From: Plectrocnemia conspersa
Lineage: Eukaryota > Arthropoda > Insecta > Trichoptera > Polycentropodidae
Length of the DNA stretch: 64,000 nt
Direction of reading: 5' to 3'
Assembly: GCA_009617715.1 (NCBI GenBank)
Contig: VTFK01000043.1
Span: forward strand, 930,001-994,000
Shown here piece after piece: positions 1-11,065 of the stretch (position 1 is its first letter; every line of letters begins with the position of its first letter). The notes beneath the pieces are model-generated. The model was not told where the DNA came from. It made no database searches and worked only from the letters and a program-made list of their open reading frames with translations. The position numbers and the translations under genes were made by a program.

Positions 1-1130
1 CAAGAGGAGAAGCTGAGGCTCGTTCAGACTGATGTGGTCTCGTGCGCAGCGTGGGTCGGTGCAGATGGAAGCAGAACCAGTTGGTTGATGATTGTGTGGA
101 CGTATGTACAGCGAACTGTACAAAGTGGCCTTTGCGAATCTCTCAGCTAACGGAAAAGTAGGAGTTCGGGGTCCGTTTGTCACTTGCGCAAGACCTGGTC
201 CTCCAATGTGCATACTTCTACCTTAAAATATAAAGAATAATATTATTACTGCAATTAAAAAATATATTTCAAGATACTGGCTGTCCGTTGCTGTATTTTT
301 GTGTAGACTCGTCTGTCGTTGGTTGAAGTTGTTGCCGAAAATGTGAGCAGTATCCCAAACGTTTCGGGAATTTCACTGTTTAGCCAAATCGTGTCTGATT
401 AAGTTTACAGTTGAAACTTAGACAAAGAATTGGTGTTGCTGTTGGAGATGTGTCTCCAAATAGTGTGCGGAGCTGTGTATGTGGCACTCGGAGGTCCCGG
501 CCGGCTAGAAAGTTCCCAGCCGCGTCCACAGGAAGCTCTTCGCAGTGGAGTTGCATTGCAGCGGGTCGTCGTTTAGTTTGTGGTTGAAACTGAAACGATC
601 AGTCGGTGCTGCAATCCGTTGCTAAGTTTATAGTCGAAACTTAGACGGGCGTTGTCGTTGCTGAAGATGTGTCTCCAGACAGTGTGCGGAGCTGTGTATG
701 TGGCACTCGGAGGTTCCGGTCGGCTAAGTAGTTCCCAGCCGCGTCCACATGAAGCTCTACGCAAGCATGTGTGATGGTCATCGTTGGTTGCGGGTTGGTT
801 GAAACACTGGTATTGGCTGGAGAATCCATCGCGTCGGGGTCACCAATGAAGCGGTCGAAGGTTAGGTTACTAATGTTTGTAGTTGGCGGCAGTCCGGTTG
901 ACGATCTGTGATAGGACGTTTGTACAGCGAACTGTACAAAGTGGCCCTTATGAATCTTCCGATAAGTTCTTGACGCGTGTTGACTGGGATCCTTCGACAG
1001 TCGTCGATATTAAACCTCGAGCGCGTGTCCTGGAGATGATTGCTCAGACAGGAGGCGAGGTGTAGAATCCGTGTAGTCCAGTGAGTGTTGCAGTGTCAGA
1101 AATCCAGAGTCGAGTGTGTCTTGTGTCTCC
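1..1130. repeat. GC-rich direct repeats, probably retroelement-derived
   Basis: This stretch is clearly richer in GC than the rest of the window. A block of about 145 bp at 401-545 recurs at 624-765 with few differences; both carry the string gtgcggagctgtgtatgtgg. A second pair, at about 98-150 and 913-965, shares the word tacagcgaactgtacaaagt. Short open frames here have no family signature I recognise. The repeats stand just upstream of a non-LTR reverse-transcriptase relic, so a retroelement leader is plausible, but this is inference. Confidence 0.5.
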
Positions 1131-1344
1131 TGAGCCTTTTGGTACCTCCTTATAATCCCGGTCGGGTGTGCAACAGTATCCCCACTCCGCGCGTTGCTTG
1201 CGGTGGCGAAGGTGTGGCGTGGTTGTACAACGCCGCTTAGTTCGGGCGCGAGGCTCAGTGGGACTTCACTTTCACTTATGCTGCGTCACGGACGGTCGTC
1301 TCGGGGTCCGCATATTACTATAAAGCAAATGTATGTATCAGGCA

Positions 1345-1402
1345 CGTACCATGAGATACCTTTCCTTTCGCTCGCTTATCGAGAGCGAGTGAAAGGATAT
1401 TG
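1345..1402. repeat. Arm of a palindromic MITE
   Basis: A short hairpin (cctttcgctcgc paired with a downstream gagcgagtgaaagg) follows the word gagatacctttc. The same words form the arms of the complete palindromic element at 23433-23604 and a degenerate copy near 17786-17845. I read it as a decayed copy of that family. Confidence 0.45.
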
Positions 1403-1689
1403 ATGACTGATTGAAACTGATTGACTTTGATGACTTCTCTGTGTGAAGATAAAAGTGCATTTGATTATAAAATCGAAGGATTTGGTAAAAAACAAAGAGT
1501 GTTTTTTTATTTCAGAGTATCACAAGGATTCAATTTGGATATTCTGCTCCTACTTATATTTTCCAAATACGTATATGTGGCAATATAGAACTCTTTTGAG
1601 AATAATGTTTGACTTTTAAAGTGTATTTCTTTATCCGGCAGATTTCTCTTACAGTTTGGATGCTTTAACTAGAAATATGTTTGTCAATA

Positions 1690-2070
1690 ACGTGTAATTA
1701 TCGTTCAAGCGGAGATGGAGGCGTTGAAGATGCTTGATTTTGTTGTGCGGAGCGCGTGTCATTTTAACAATTTATTGCCAACTTGCGTTCTGTATGATAC
1801 GCTTGTTTATAACATTCTCGAATATGGTTCGATTTGCTGGAATTCCAGCAAAGCGAAGTACTTCTTGTTGCTAGGGATGCTCCAGAGAAAGTTTCTAAGA
1901 TATATCGACAAGAGGGAGTGCGGTTCGTATTCGTTTCCTAGTGCCTTTTTCCTATGAACGTTGAGATACAACTGATTACATTCTAGAAGTAGCTTGTATT
2001 GAAGGCCATTTTTAGCTGATATAGAGTCGCAATTGCGTCCCTTATTATTAACCGTCGCGGCCAGAATGTC
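1690..2070 (+). mobile_element. Non-LTR retrotransposon RT C-terminal relic (Jockey/R1 type)
   Basis: The 80-codon open frame at 1715-1957 reads ALKMLDFVVRSACHF, then LYDTLVYNILEYGS and a run ending QRKFLRYIDK. This is the conserved pattern after the palm of Jockey-like reverse transcriptases (LY-LV-LEYGS-W, then E-Q-FLR). Beyond the stop, translation to about 2070 still resembles the next part of that region (ADIESQLRPLLL, MSALK). The catalytic RT core is absent, so this is a truncated, inactive 3' fragment. Confidence 0.7.
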
Positions 2071-2174
2071 AGCGCTCAAGCACGCTCTCCTTTCACGAGC
2101 TATTCGGCTTCTAAAAGAACTTGCCGGACATCTTATATATAATTACAACAATTATTTTATTTTACTTATCTTAT

Positions 2175-2674
2175 AAAGAGTGTTTTAAAATGAACGCAAG
2201 ATTTGAATTTGCCGTCAGTTGTGCAGTAAATGTTGGCAACCCTGAAAAAAAAATTTGACAGCTGAGAGTTTAGGGTTAGTAAAAATGGACCGTTACACGA
2301 TACAACAACTTGTTTTCATTATTGAACAATATCTGAAAAATAATGAAAGTTTGGCGGCCGCAATTCGAAAATTAAATACAAAATATGGTCGGAATAGTGT
2401 AAGTTCGTCAACTGCGAGGAGATTAATTGAAAAATTCAGAGAGACTAGATCAGTTGGAGAAAAACAAGCCGTTCGAATGTCAGTGTTGGTAAAATCCCGG
2501 AACATCAATTCGGCGTCGTGGACAAGAATTGCAAATTTCAAGAAGCTTTTTACAGCGTATACTCACAAAAGATTTGTGTTTCCATGCTTACAAAATTCAA
2601 TTAACACAAACTGAAGCATAATGATCATGCACAGCGAAGAGAGTTCGTTCGTTCGTTAATTTTGGGACACCCTA
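2175..2674 (+). mobile_element. Internally deleted DNA transposon with DUF4817-type helix-turn-helix remnant
   Basis: The right end at about 2652-2674 (ttaattttgggacaccctat) and a mutated left end at about 2175 are inverted versions of one terminal sequence. From 2285 a frame begins MDRYTIQQLVFIIEQYLKNN and continues with SSSTARRLIEKFRETRSVG. This is the N-terminal helix-turn-helix typical of transposases annotated with DUF4817. After about 65 codons the homology jumps to a piece reading LKHNDHAQRREFV in another frame. The middle, including the DDE core, is missing. The termini and subterminal sequence match the MITE at 9048-9252. Confidence 0.75.
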
Positions 2675-2828
2675 TATTTATTCTCTATACAAAAAATATT
2701 TTAAAATAATTATTATTTGTGTTATTTATATGGCGGTAAACTTTATTACTTATGAATAATGTGTTCTTAGTGATGATAAAAAAGTTTTACTATCTCTTCT
2801 ACGTAATTTATATAGAAATAAATATTGC

Positions 2829-2836
2829 TATATAAG
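2829..2836 (+). promoter_or_regulatory. Candidate TATA box of SPH copy A
   Basis: TATATAAG stands 75 bp before the start codon at 2911, a spacing that allows a short unspliced leader. No other obvious core element was identified. Copies B, C and D have a TATA-like motif in the equivalent place but with a spliced leader exon. Confidence 0.45.
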
Positions 2837-2910
2837 ATATAGCTATTTATTTTCTGTAAACGGAACAGAATAATCGTTTTAATTCAGTTGGGGTACTCAC
2901 TTTGAAGAAA

Positions 2911-5900
2911 ATGCGTTTTGAAGCCTTTGTGTTGTTTATGCTTTATTGCAATAATTTTGGCACATCAGGTACTATTACGAAATTATTGATTTATGTTTTT
3001 GTATTATTTTTTTTGTATTTAGATATAGTAGATTGCTTGACTGAAGACGGCGCAACAGGTCAATGCACATTGATTTCTCTCTGTGAAGATAAAAGTCAAT
3101 TTGATGAAAGGTATACTCAAAATAATAACGATTAGGTTAAGTAACGCTCACATAGTTAATTTAGCAATGGTCGCACCTATTTATAATTTTTCTATTAAGT
3201 TCTCAAAGTTTTCTCTTTATTTTTTGTCAATATAATATTCTAGCACACATTTTGATGTTTGTTTTAAATTATTTTCATTCAGCATAATACATAGTATAAG
3301 TATTTTTGACATTGCAACATACAATTGACTTGAGAGTAGCACTCTTTGTACAAGTCAATTAATTATTACTTATATATTGTATTAGGAAAGGCAAGGAAAA
3401 TTAAAAAAAAAGTAGAAAAAAATCATTCTTGCCTTTAAATTTTGTATCTTATTCATGATACAATTAAAACAATACAGAGATTTGGTAGATGTTTGGTAGT
3501 TTGTGCAATGGTAATCCACTTGGATTCATGCAATTCAAAAACTAATAGCTTTCTCTTGGTCCATCATCATCTCTTATACTACTTTTACATTGATTGGTAC
3601 AAGTAATACTAGTTATTAATTGAAAGTACTCAAATTTAAAATTATAATTAAAATTGCACAAAAATATTGAATCTATACTATTGTTTTCATTATATATAGT
3701 AAGTACCTACATACATACACATTATTATTTTTTAAAAACTTGCGTATACTAAGAAGTTCGTAGCAGAATGTTCTGTAAACGTTTTATATTGCCATATGGT
3801 CTCATTCGTGAGTTTTTAGTAGGGTATATGAACATTTAAATATACTTTAATGATTATAATATAGAAGATAAAATACACTCTTGATTTTAATGAGTTTTGA
3901 ACTAGTTAGGACAATAATAATTACTCTAGAGAATTTCAGCGGCTTCTAATGTTTTAATACTATAATATTTTACGCAGAATATGTTTTCAGAAGTTTTGGA
4001 GAATGTCTCAATGATGAGGTTTGCTGCTCTATGCCAGAAAATACTACCACTACTAAATCTACAACTACGAGAACAGAACCAGAAAACACTACTCAGCGAG
4101 TTACAACTACAGCTCCAACAATTAGTACGTGTGGAGTTAGAAATGTTCAAAGCCTGGATGCTGACCTTAGGAGTATGGCCTCTGAAGACAGTTCTTTTGC
4201 TGAAACATCTTGGACAGCCCTCGTTTACAAGTATAGTACACTATAAATACGTAGATAAATTGACGTCAGACACAAGTTGCTGCTTTCCAATATATTTTTT
4301 TACAGTAAATTTCTAAATTTATTATAACGTATATGTTTCAAAAGCTTTTAGACTCACTACACTGTGTTCAGTTCCTCCAGCATTTATTATTGAAGTCTAC
4401 ATCACTATATTAACCTAATTATTTTTTATAATTGTATTTATCAGTTTTACGGACATTAGTATTGCTATATTTCACTTCTTTATACAATCATACAATAAAC
4501 TAATAGTCTTTGAAATAAGAGGTGAGCCTGTGTGTGTATATGTTAATTGAACAATACTATTTTTTCGTGTATAATAAGAAGTCTATATAAAAATAATATC
4601 TAATAATATTTCTTATCATCTGTACAACGGCGAGCGATCGTCGACACAATACTTAGGTCAACGAAGTATCTAAATTCGTTGTATATTACATTTACGTAAA
4701 GCTCATAATGAGCTAAAATTAAATTTTACGTTATTAGGACGTTATCGATAACCGTCTCGAGATGATGAGCGAAAAGAGTGAAAATCCCCGGTAGGCCTAG
4801 TTACCAATATCGAATTATTTATTATTACGAGATTGAAAAGAATAATAATTACTTTGTATGTACCTAGTCGTAGTCGCAGGTATCCACCCTACACCTATGT
4901 TCAGGGAAACATATTCCGTGGACTATTTGGGTAAAAATATTATATGTCTGAATGCAAATAAAAATGTATAAAAGTAGAAAGAATTTCGTGTTTGCAATAC
5001 CTGCTTTTGTTTTCACTTCGCCAGCCATCCCTATCATAAAAAACCGCAACGGCGCGGTTATTTCTCTGTTACATAACTGAATTAGTTTAATATAATTCTA
5101 ACATATTATCACAATATTTGCAAAAAAAAATAAAATATAAATTATAAATAACTAAAAGTAACAATGCGTTTTGTGATTTGTTATGTTTAAATAAAACTAA
5201 TGTTTTGAACGTTTTTCAGAAAAGGTACAGCGGAGAGCAAATACACTTTTTTGTCTGGAGGTTCGTTGATACATCCAAAAGTGGTAATGACAACGATTCA
5301 CAAGATCAAAAAGTTAAAAGGAAATTATAAACTGAGAGTTCGGCTAGGAGAATATGATTTGGGAAACACAGATGAGATCTTACCATATCAGGAAAAAGAT
5401 GTTTCCCAAACAATTATGCACGAGTCGTACCGGCAGAAAAGTTAGCATTAAATAAATACAGTTTATTTTAATAGCGTAACGAAAAGAAATAGAGAAAAAT
5501 ATATTTTTTACAGTTCACGTAAACAACATAGGACTGCTTATTTTGGAGTCGCCAGTCACACTAGCCGAAAATGTCGGTACAATATGTTTACCGCCATCAG
5601 GTTTTATACCAACGTCGGTGAACGAGTGCTTTTTTACAGGATGGGGTGCTAAAGAGTTTATAACGGGAGAGCAAATGAGTTCCGTGATGAAAATTGTAAT
5701 GCTTTGTTAACCTTCTAACTGAGTTAAACTTTTACAGCGTTGTGAGTTTTTTTTTGGTTTTTTAGGTGGATGTGCCAATTATTGAGAGAAAGAACTGTCA
5801 AGAAAAACTTAGAAAGACTAGACTTGGGCCGACGTTTAATTTGTCCGAAACATCTTTATGTGCCGGAGGAAAAGAGGGATACGACGCTTGCACCAACGAT

Positions 5901-7307
5901 GGTGGTTCGCCTTTGGTTTGCCAAATACCTGTATGTATTCTACATTTATTTTCTAATAATCAAAAAGCATGTGAACCACTTTATTCAATTCTATCATATC
6001 TAAGTGATTGGGAAGAAAGATTAATATTTGTGATATCTTATACACTGTTTTATTTTTTTTACATATTGTATATATGTATGTAAACACGTAGAGTAAATAT
6101 CTATGTATATAAAATCATACAAACATATTTCAAATTTATGGCAGGTATTCTGTTGACAGATATGATGAAGTTTATTGTCCCGCCGACGTTTATTACTTAA
6201 TAGCGTAAGATTTTGATTTTCACGCTCGGTGCGTCAATTTGACTAATAGCTTTTGGATCGCATTGTTTGCCAATGTATACTAAGAATTTTTAGGGTATTC
6301 TAATTGACGAAGCCGACAATATAAAATTTATTATAAATTTAATATAGAAAAAGTATGTAATATTATAATTTGAGTTTATTAACAAAACCCGCTGAATTTT
6401 CATTTCCTAGAAATATTATTATTTAAATTCATTCCTCGGTAAAATATTCCCTTAAATCCATTTACATCTTAATTCTTTATTAAATACTAAAACATTAATT
6501 TATATTATTTGTAAGATGACTTTCTGTTTTTGATTTAATAAAATATTTATACAATTCTGTGCCGAAATCTTGAGACACCTAACTAAATTATTATTTAATA
6601 AAAATAAAAAATGGAACGGTTATTAAATAATTATTATTTAAGTATTAAATATTATTTATCATTTAAATGTTAAATAATTTTTATTATTTAAATATTAAAT
6701 ATTATTTATTATTTAAATGTTAAATAATATTTATAATTTATTAAATAATTATTATAATTACGGTTATTAAATTACATTTAGTTATTAAACTATTGCAGTC
6801 TAGATGGTTATGCGTGTTTTTTTTTAATTTTCAAGTACCTTTTGCATCCAACTTGCCTTTAATTTCAATGAAATGAATTTACAATTTTTTCCTATAAACA
6901 ATATTCTTTTAATAGTATAATTTTACTGTCCTCCTTTTTTGTAATGTTAAAAGACATCCAGTAAACCTCTATCTAAAACTGAATCCTTCAGCTCCGATTA
7001 TAAAGAGATATAGTCTCTCCAAAACGTAAGCAGCTCGTAAATAAATAAGATCGTTTTTTTATTGTATTTTACTATAATATAATGTTTGATATTGATCCTA
7101 GACGTACAAAGTAAAAATAATAAAAGAGTAATCAGTTTATTCCTTTATTCATTGCAGGATAAGCAAGACGTCTACATGCAAGTTGGAATGGTTTCTTGGG
7201 GAATTGGATGCAACTCTGATGTTCCTGGTGTATACGTTAATATTCCATACTTAAGAGACTGGATTGATGATACCTTAATAATATACAACATTAATATTGT
7301 AGAATAA
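2911..7307 (+). CDS. Clip-domain serine protease homologue A (PPAF-II-like, catalytically dead)
   Basis: Seven exons join without a frame break: 2911-2968, 3023-3110, 3991-4230, 5220-5440, 5514-5695, 5766-5930 and 7158-7307 (367 codons plus stop). Exon 1 is a signal peptide. Exons 2 and 3 give a clip domain (DCLTEDG, GQC, LCED, then ECLNDEVCC), a Thr-rich linker and the linker Cys (CGVRN). The chymotrypsin fold keeps GTICLPP, GWG, LCAGG and VGMVSWGIGC. The active-site Ser motif is NDGGSP, so Ser195 is Gly, and the Asp102 site is NNIGLL (Asn). His57 seems kept (TTIHK) but Cys58 is Lys and Cys42 is Ser (LSGGSLIHP), so that disulfide is gone. A secreted cofactor of prophenoloxidase activation is the family role; the specific role is inferred. 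Copy A is the most divergent intact copy. The last intron is 1.2 kb, the rest short except introns 2 and 3. Confidence 0.88.
6540..6790. repeat. Simple AT-rich repeats in the last intron of copy A
   Basis: Imperfect repeats of units such as ttattatttaaatattaaat fill this part of intron 6. The sequence is nearly all A and T and self-complementary. It explains the larger size of this intron compared with the short one at the same place in B and E. No coding content is seen. Confidence 0.7.
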
Positions 7308-7319
7308 ATAAAAATCGAA

Positions 7320-8570
7320 AAGTGAACGCGAAGCGTTCCGAGGCGTTTTCACGGTGAACCTAACGCCGTGACTAGGGATTCCAATCCCGGGCCAAAATTT
7401 TGATCCCGGGATTTCGGTATTGCAATTAGTCGATCCCGGGATCCCGGGACCAGTCCCGGGATAATTTTCATGTTATTTTATCGATAAAAATAATTTAAAA
7501 TGAATAATACAATATATTTTTACATCTGTTTTTTATAACGTACAATGTATAAAGTACGTATAATTTTAGTCTTGGACTTAAATAAGAAAATAATATAATA
7601 AAAATAAAAAAGGGAAGGTCTTATATATTTATTTGAGAAGAAAAAATGAACTTTTGACAATGTATGTACATACCATACCATTCATAGACACAATTAATTG
7701 AAAACATTATTTTGAATAAAACTCACGAAGTAACATCAAAGCATCAAGTGTTTTATCAATTAGCGTTGATCTGATTTTGGTTCCTATGCAGCCTGCTGCT
7801 GAAAAAGCACGTTCAGACTCACAGCCTCAAATATTCACAGATGACACGTGCAACTCGCGCAAGTTTGTACACGAAATATAACGATGTTGTCAATAATAAT
7901 TTGATTGTGCTTGATAAATCAACCAATCCGAAAAATTCGGGATTATGTTTTATAATCCCGGGACTCATCGGGTATTGAAAATCGTTCGGGATCCCGGGAT
8001 CCCGGGATTGGAATCCCTAGCCGTGACAAACCCAAGGCGAAGCGAAACGCGAAAGCGAAGCGAAGCGTGAACGCAATATATGACTTTGTACGGAAGACGA
8101 CAGACAGACAGCGAACGCGAGACCCGAAGCGAAGGTGAAACGTGCCGGTTGTGATTTTTTATAAACTATTCATTAGACATAAACGAAAGTAAGTGTAAAA
8201 TCGGTCTTCATAAGATTCAATTACGGAGCCTATTATACTCTCCATAGTCTTCCCGGGTTTTATTTATGCTGTGTACCCAAAATCTTTGCCATTTTTCTTT
8301 TTTTTTATAATAAAACAGTCAAAAATAAAATATCGTCGTCTGAATCTGTTTCACTCGACATTTTCAAAATTAATTTAGCGAATACTTTGGCGTCTATGTG
8401 GCGTCTCCGTATCCCTCGTCTTGCAGTTCGCTTTTGCCTTGGTTCACTTTCGCCTCGCTTTTGCCACGTCTTCGCTTCGTTATGTCCACGCGTCTAGTGT
8501 GACGTCTTCGCATTGCTCACACTTCGGTTCGCTTTCGCCACGCCTTCGCTTCGCTCTCTATTTGACAAAG
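7320..8570 (-). mobile_element. Degenerate PIF/Harbinger element with gcgaagcg-rich ends
   Basis: The left part (7320-7372 and 8028-8130) is rich in gcgaag words and the right part (8390-8570) is rich in the complement cttcgc, giving long imperfect inverted ends. On the minus strand from 8362 a frame starts MSSETDSDDDILFLTVLL. After a stop and frame changes it continues WQRFWVHSINKTREDYGEYN and then DRFYTYFRL. This order (acidic start, FWVH-N-R-GEY, then RF-YFR) is the N-terminal pattern of Harbinger transposases. The catalytic part is missing. A hAT element (7373-8019) is inserted in it. Exact ends and the 3-bp target duplication were not resolved. Confidence 0.7.
7373..8019 (-). mobile_element. 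Non-autonomous hAT element, 647 bp, with 8-bp target duplication
   Basis: The termini are perfect 19-bp inverted repeats (tagggattccaatcccggg and its complement). They are flanked by an identical 8-bp duplication, gccgtgac, at 7365-7372 and 8020-8027, which is diagnostic of hAT insertion. Minus-strand translation at about 7700-7830 reads SERAFSAAGCIGTK, then LIDKTLDALMLLRE. This is the C-terminal hAT dimerization domain. The rest of the transposase is deleted, so the copy could only move in trans. The terminal and internal gggatcccggg words are unusually GC-rich for this window. Confidence 0.92.
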
Positions 8571-8685
8571 CCTTCAAATTATGTTGTTAAGAAATAATGT
8601 AATTTTACTTTATTGAAATAAAGTGCGAAAATGTTTAGTTTTTTAGTAAATTTTATTAATTTTAATTTATAATATTCTGTTGTAA

Positions 8686-8740
8686 CCTGACAGTAATGAG
8701 CCCAATGCGTTGCAACGGGGTAAACTTGTCTCAACTATTC
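8686..8740 (-). repeat. SINE 3' fragment
   Basis: Read on the minus strand, this piece (tttaccccgttgcaacgca, tgggct, then ctgtcag) matches the 3' half of the tRNA-type SINE at 56844-57078. The 5' half with the B box is absent, as in 5'-truncated copies. Confidence 0.65.
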
Positions 8741-8889
8741 CTTCACTTTAAAGTTGTTAATACTCGCCGATCATTGACAGATCTTTGAAAGACCTATATT
8801 AATTTTTTAAGATATTTTATTGTAGTTAGAGATGATAGAGCTAATTTTATGGCCATTTCACCGAGAAATATATCTAATACTTCAAGTTT

Positions 8890-9640
8890 TCTGAGATAAT
8901 GTTTAACAATCGGTCGCATGGTTTAAATTCTTGATGGTACATATTTTTATCAGAGAATTAGAAATATTTTTTTCATTATGTGAAATATCCGGAATTGCTT
9001 CTACTATTATTACATAATAAATCGCGTCATTTCTATGTTCTAAAATAAAGGCTGTCCCAAAATTAACGCAAGATTTGAATTTGCCGTCATTTGTGCAGTA
9101 AATCTTGACAGCTGAGAGTTTAGGGTTAGTAAACATAAATAATAATCATAAATAATTCTATCCTATGTACTTTATGATTCAATAAAAAATAACAAACTAA
9201 AAAATGTGTTTTCTATTTAATTCAAATCTTACGTTAATTTTGGGACACCCTATATAATAGTTTGAAGTACTTTTTAAGCACATATGCTAATATATTCATT
9301 TTGAGAATGCAATGACAAATATTGAGTTTGTCCTCTCATACTTTTATCTTCAACTTGATATTCTTGAATTTTGGCGAGATGTGGTGTTTACTCATTATAT
9401 TTAGCAGTTAATTTCAAAATTCCCATTGCAAAGATCTCCAATCAATGTGTTATCCTCTTGAAATGATAGGATCTTTAGATATAAAAATAATATTACGTCT
9501 TAAATACTTTGTAAAATTGCTTTCCATTGGGTCATCTTGCAATTGTAGATGTTTATCAATGCCATGTCCTTTTAACGAATCCAAAAGAAATTTCCAATTC
9601 ACAAGTTGTTTTTTTTTTGTTTAACCCTATTTTCGTGAAA
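8890..9640 (-). mobile_element. hAT-superfamily (DUF4371/ZMYM-type) transposase relic
   Basis: Minus-strand translation between stops gives pieces in family order. First is LLDSLKGHGIDKHL (about 9600), then GNFEILLLTAKYNE and TQYLSLHSQNEY (about 9300). Across the MITE it continues as YYVIIVEAIPDISHNEKNIS (about 9000-8940). The order GNF-L-L-AK, YLS-QNE, then DxTPDISH is the DUF4371 segment of TTF-type hAT transposases. Stops and shifts show it is dead. The MITE at 9048-9252 splits it. Confidence 0.65.
9048..9252. mobile_element. MITE derived from the element at 2175-2674
   Basis: About 205 bp with terminal inverted repeats of some 33 bp (ggctgtcccaaaattaacgc at the left, the complement at the right). 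The sequence inside the left end, through gacagctgagagtttagggt, is the same as that preceding the transposase start in the larger element at 2175-2674. All coding sequence is gone. It is inserted in a hAT relic. Confidence 0.8.
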
Positions 9641-10824
9641 TGGCAAAATGTGGTACAACTTTTTCCAATGTTAATTTTTGGGTGGAAATCCATGTTTAGC
9701 TAAATTAATTTTATTTTTATTCTATTTGTAATCCGGAGTAGTGCATTGTTACTGTAAATGGATACCATTTAATGTTCGTCACTCCGGTATGCAATATCGT
9801 TTGTTTACTCCGACGAGAAAAAACTTTTTCACATAATATTCAAGAAACAGCAACTAATCAGTTTTATGATACTTTTTCGCGACTAATTTCGTCGCAATGA
9901 TTATAGGTGATCCCGACAACCTATTGACTTTCAATATAAGAGGAAAAGTTTGTTATTTGAATTGTCCTCTGAATGTTTTATTTTTTCCACTTAAATTGTG
10001 TATTGCTAAAAAGTGATAACATTTAGCAGTGACGTGATAACTTTCAACCTTTAACAGTGATAATAATAGTGTGTCATTCTTTAGCAAATCATATTTACAC
10101 AGAAATTAAAGAGTTTACCTTAATCTTTTGTTATTAATACTTGTGGATGCTGAGACGCCTCCACTCGTTGAAAGGGGTAGCATGAATGCGGCGTCATTGT
10201 AGACAGCTGGTTAGTTCAGATTTGATTTTGCTATGTCTCTTGACTGATGTTTATATGGATTGCTACATATTATTCTTGTTAAATCATTACCTTATATTTT
10301 TTGTTAAATATTTTTTTTTTAATTTTTTTAATTCCAACAAATGTTTCTCCTGACCTCCGAGGGAGTCAGAACCCATAGTTTGACCATTGACGTTTATAAT
10401 ATTCCTTTTTTTAATACAAATTATGTTAGTAAAAAACTTGATAGAAAACAGTTTTATAGATAATACAGTAATTGATCGAGTCATACGCATACAAGATTTT
10501 TGCAGATGTTTTTTTATGCAGGAAAACGGCTTGCATATTAACAATCCGGTTTTCACCTCGGTCGATCGAGAATGGAATGAAGTGTCATTTTACATAAAAT
10601 ATTGTAATACAACATCGACTCTCATACATGTATGTGACCTCTATAATTGTCATGTTTCAAATAATCTTAAAAATAGCTTATACACTCGCTTTCTCTCATT
10701 TCGCAGCGGCCATTTCTAAGGTTTGAATGATGATGTCACCTTTTGGAGCACTTGCATCGACAGCAAATTAATTACAGGGTTTACCTTGAAGAATGTATAT
10801 TATTATAAATTATCGTTTCTAGTC
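9641..10824. other. Intergenic, no supported gene
   Basis: AT-rich sequence between the hAT relic and SPH copy B. An open frame of 110 codons at 10387-10719 has no recognised motif, no signal peptide of the local type and no clear splice partners, so I do not call it a gene. Nothing else was identified. Confidence 0.5.
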
Positions 10825-10888
10825 TATATAACATAGCGAGCTGGACTTTACACGGCATTTATATTTGCTGATGCTAACAAAGAAACAA
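10825..10888 (+). promoter_or_regulatory. TATA motif and 5' leader exon of SPH copy B
   Basis: TATATAA at 10825-10831 is followed by a leader ending ctaacaaagaaacaa and a donor (gtatgtaatatcat). The same leader end and donor context occurs upstream of copies C and D, at a similar distance from their start codons, so the three genes share a spliced untranslated first exon. The transcription start itself is not fixed. Confidence 0.5.
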
Positions 10889-11065
10889 GTATGTAATATC
10901 ATACATATAATTATACCATATATCTATTATATATACTGAATTAAAAAAAGTGTTTTAGTAGAAGTTTATAATAATCTAAACAATGAAATAAAATACACAA
11001 AAAGTATATTATTAAAGTTATTCTACAATAAAAAAGTCACATTAAAAACGCATATTATTTTTAGA

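Noticed and set aside
2255..2614. 119-codon frame as a working transposase gene
   Set aside because: Only the first 65 or so codons match the family. The catalytic region is deleted and the remainder is in another frame.
10387..10719. 110-codon frame upstream of SPH copy B
   Set aside because: No recognised motif, composition is that of AT-rich non-coding DNA, and no splice partners were found.
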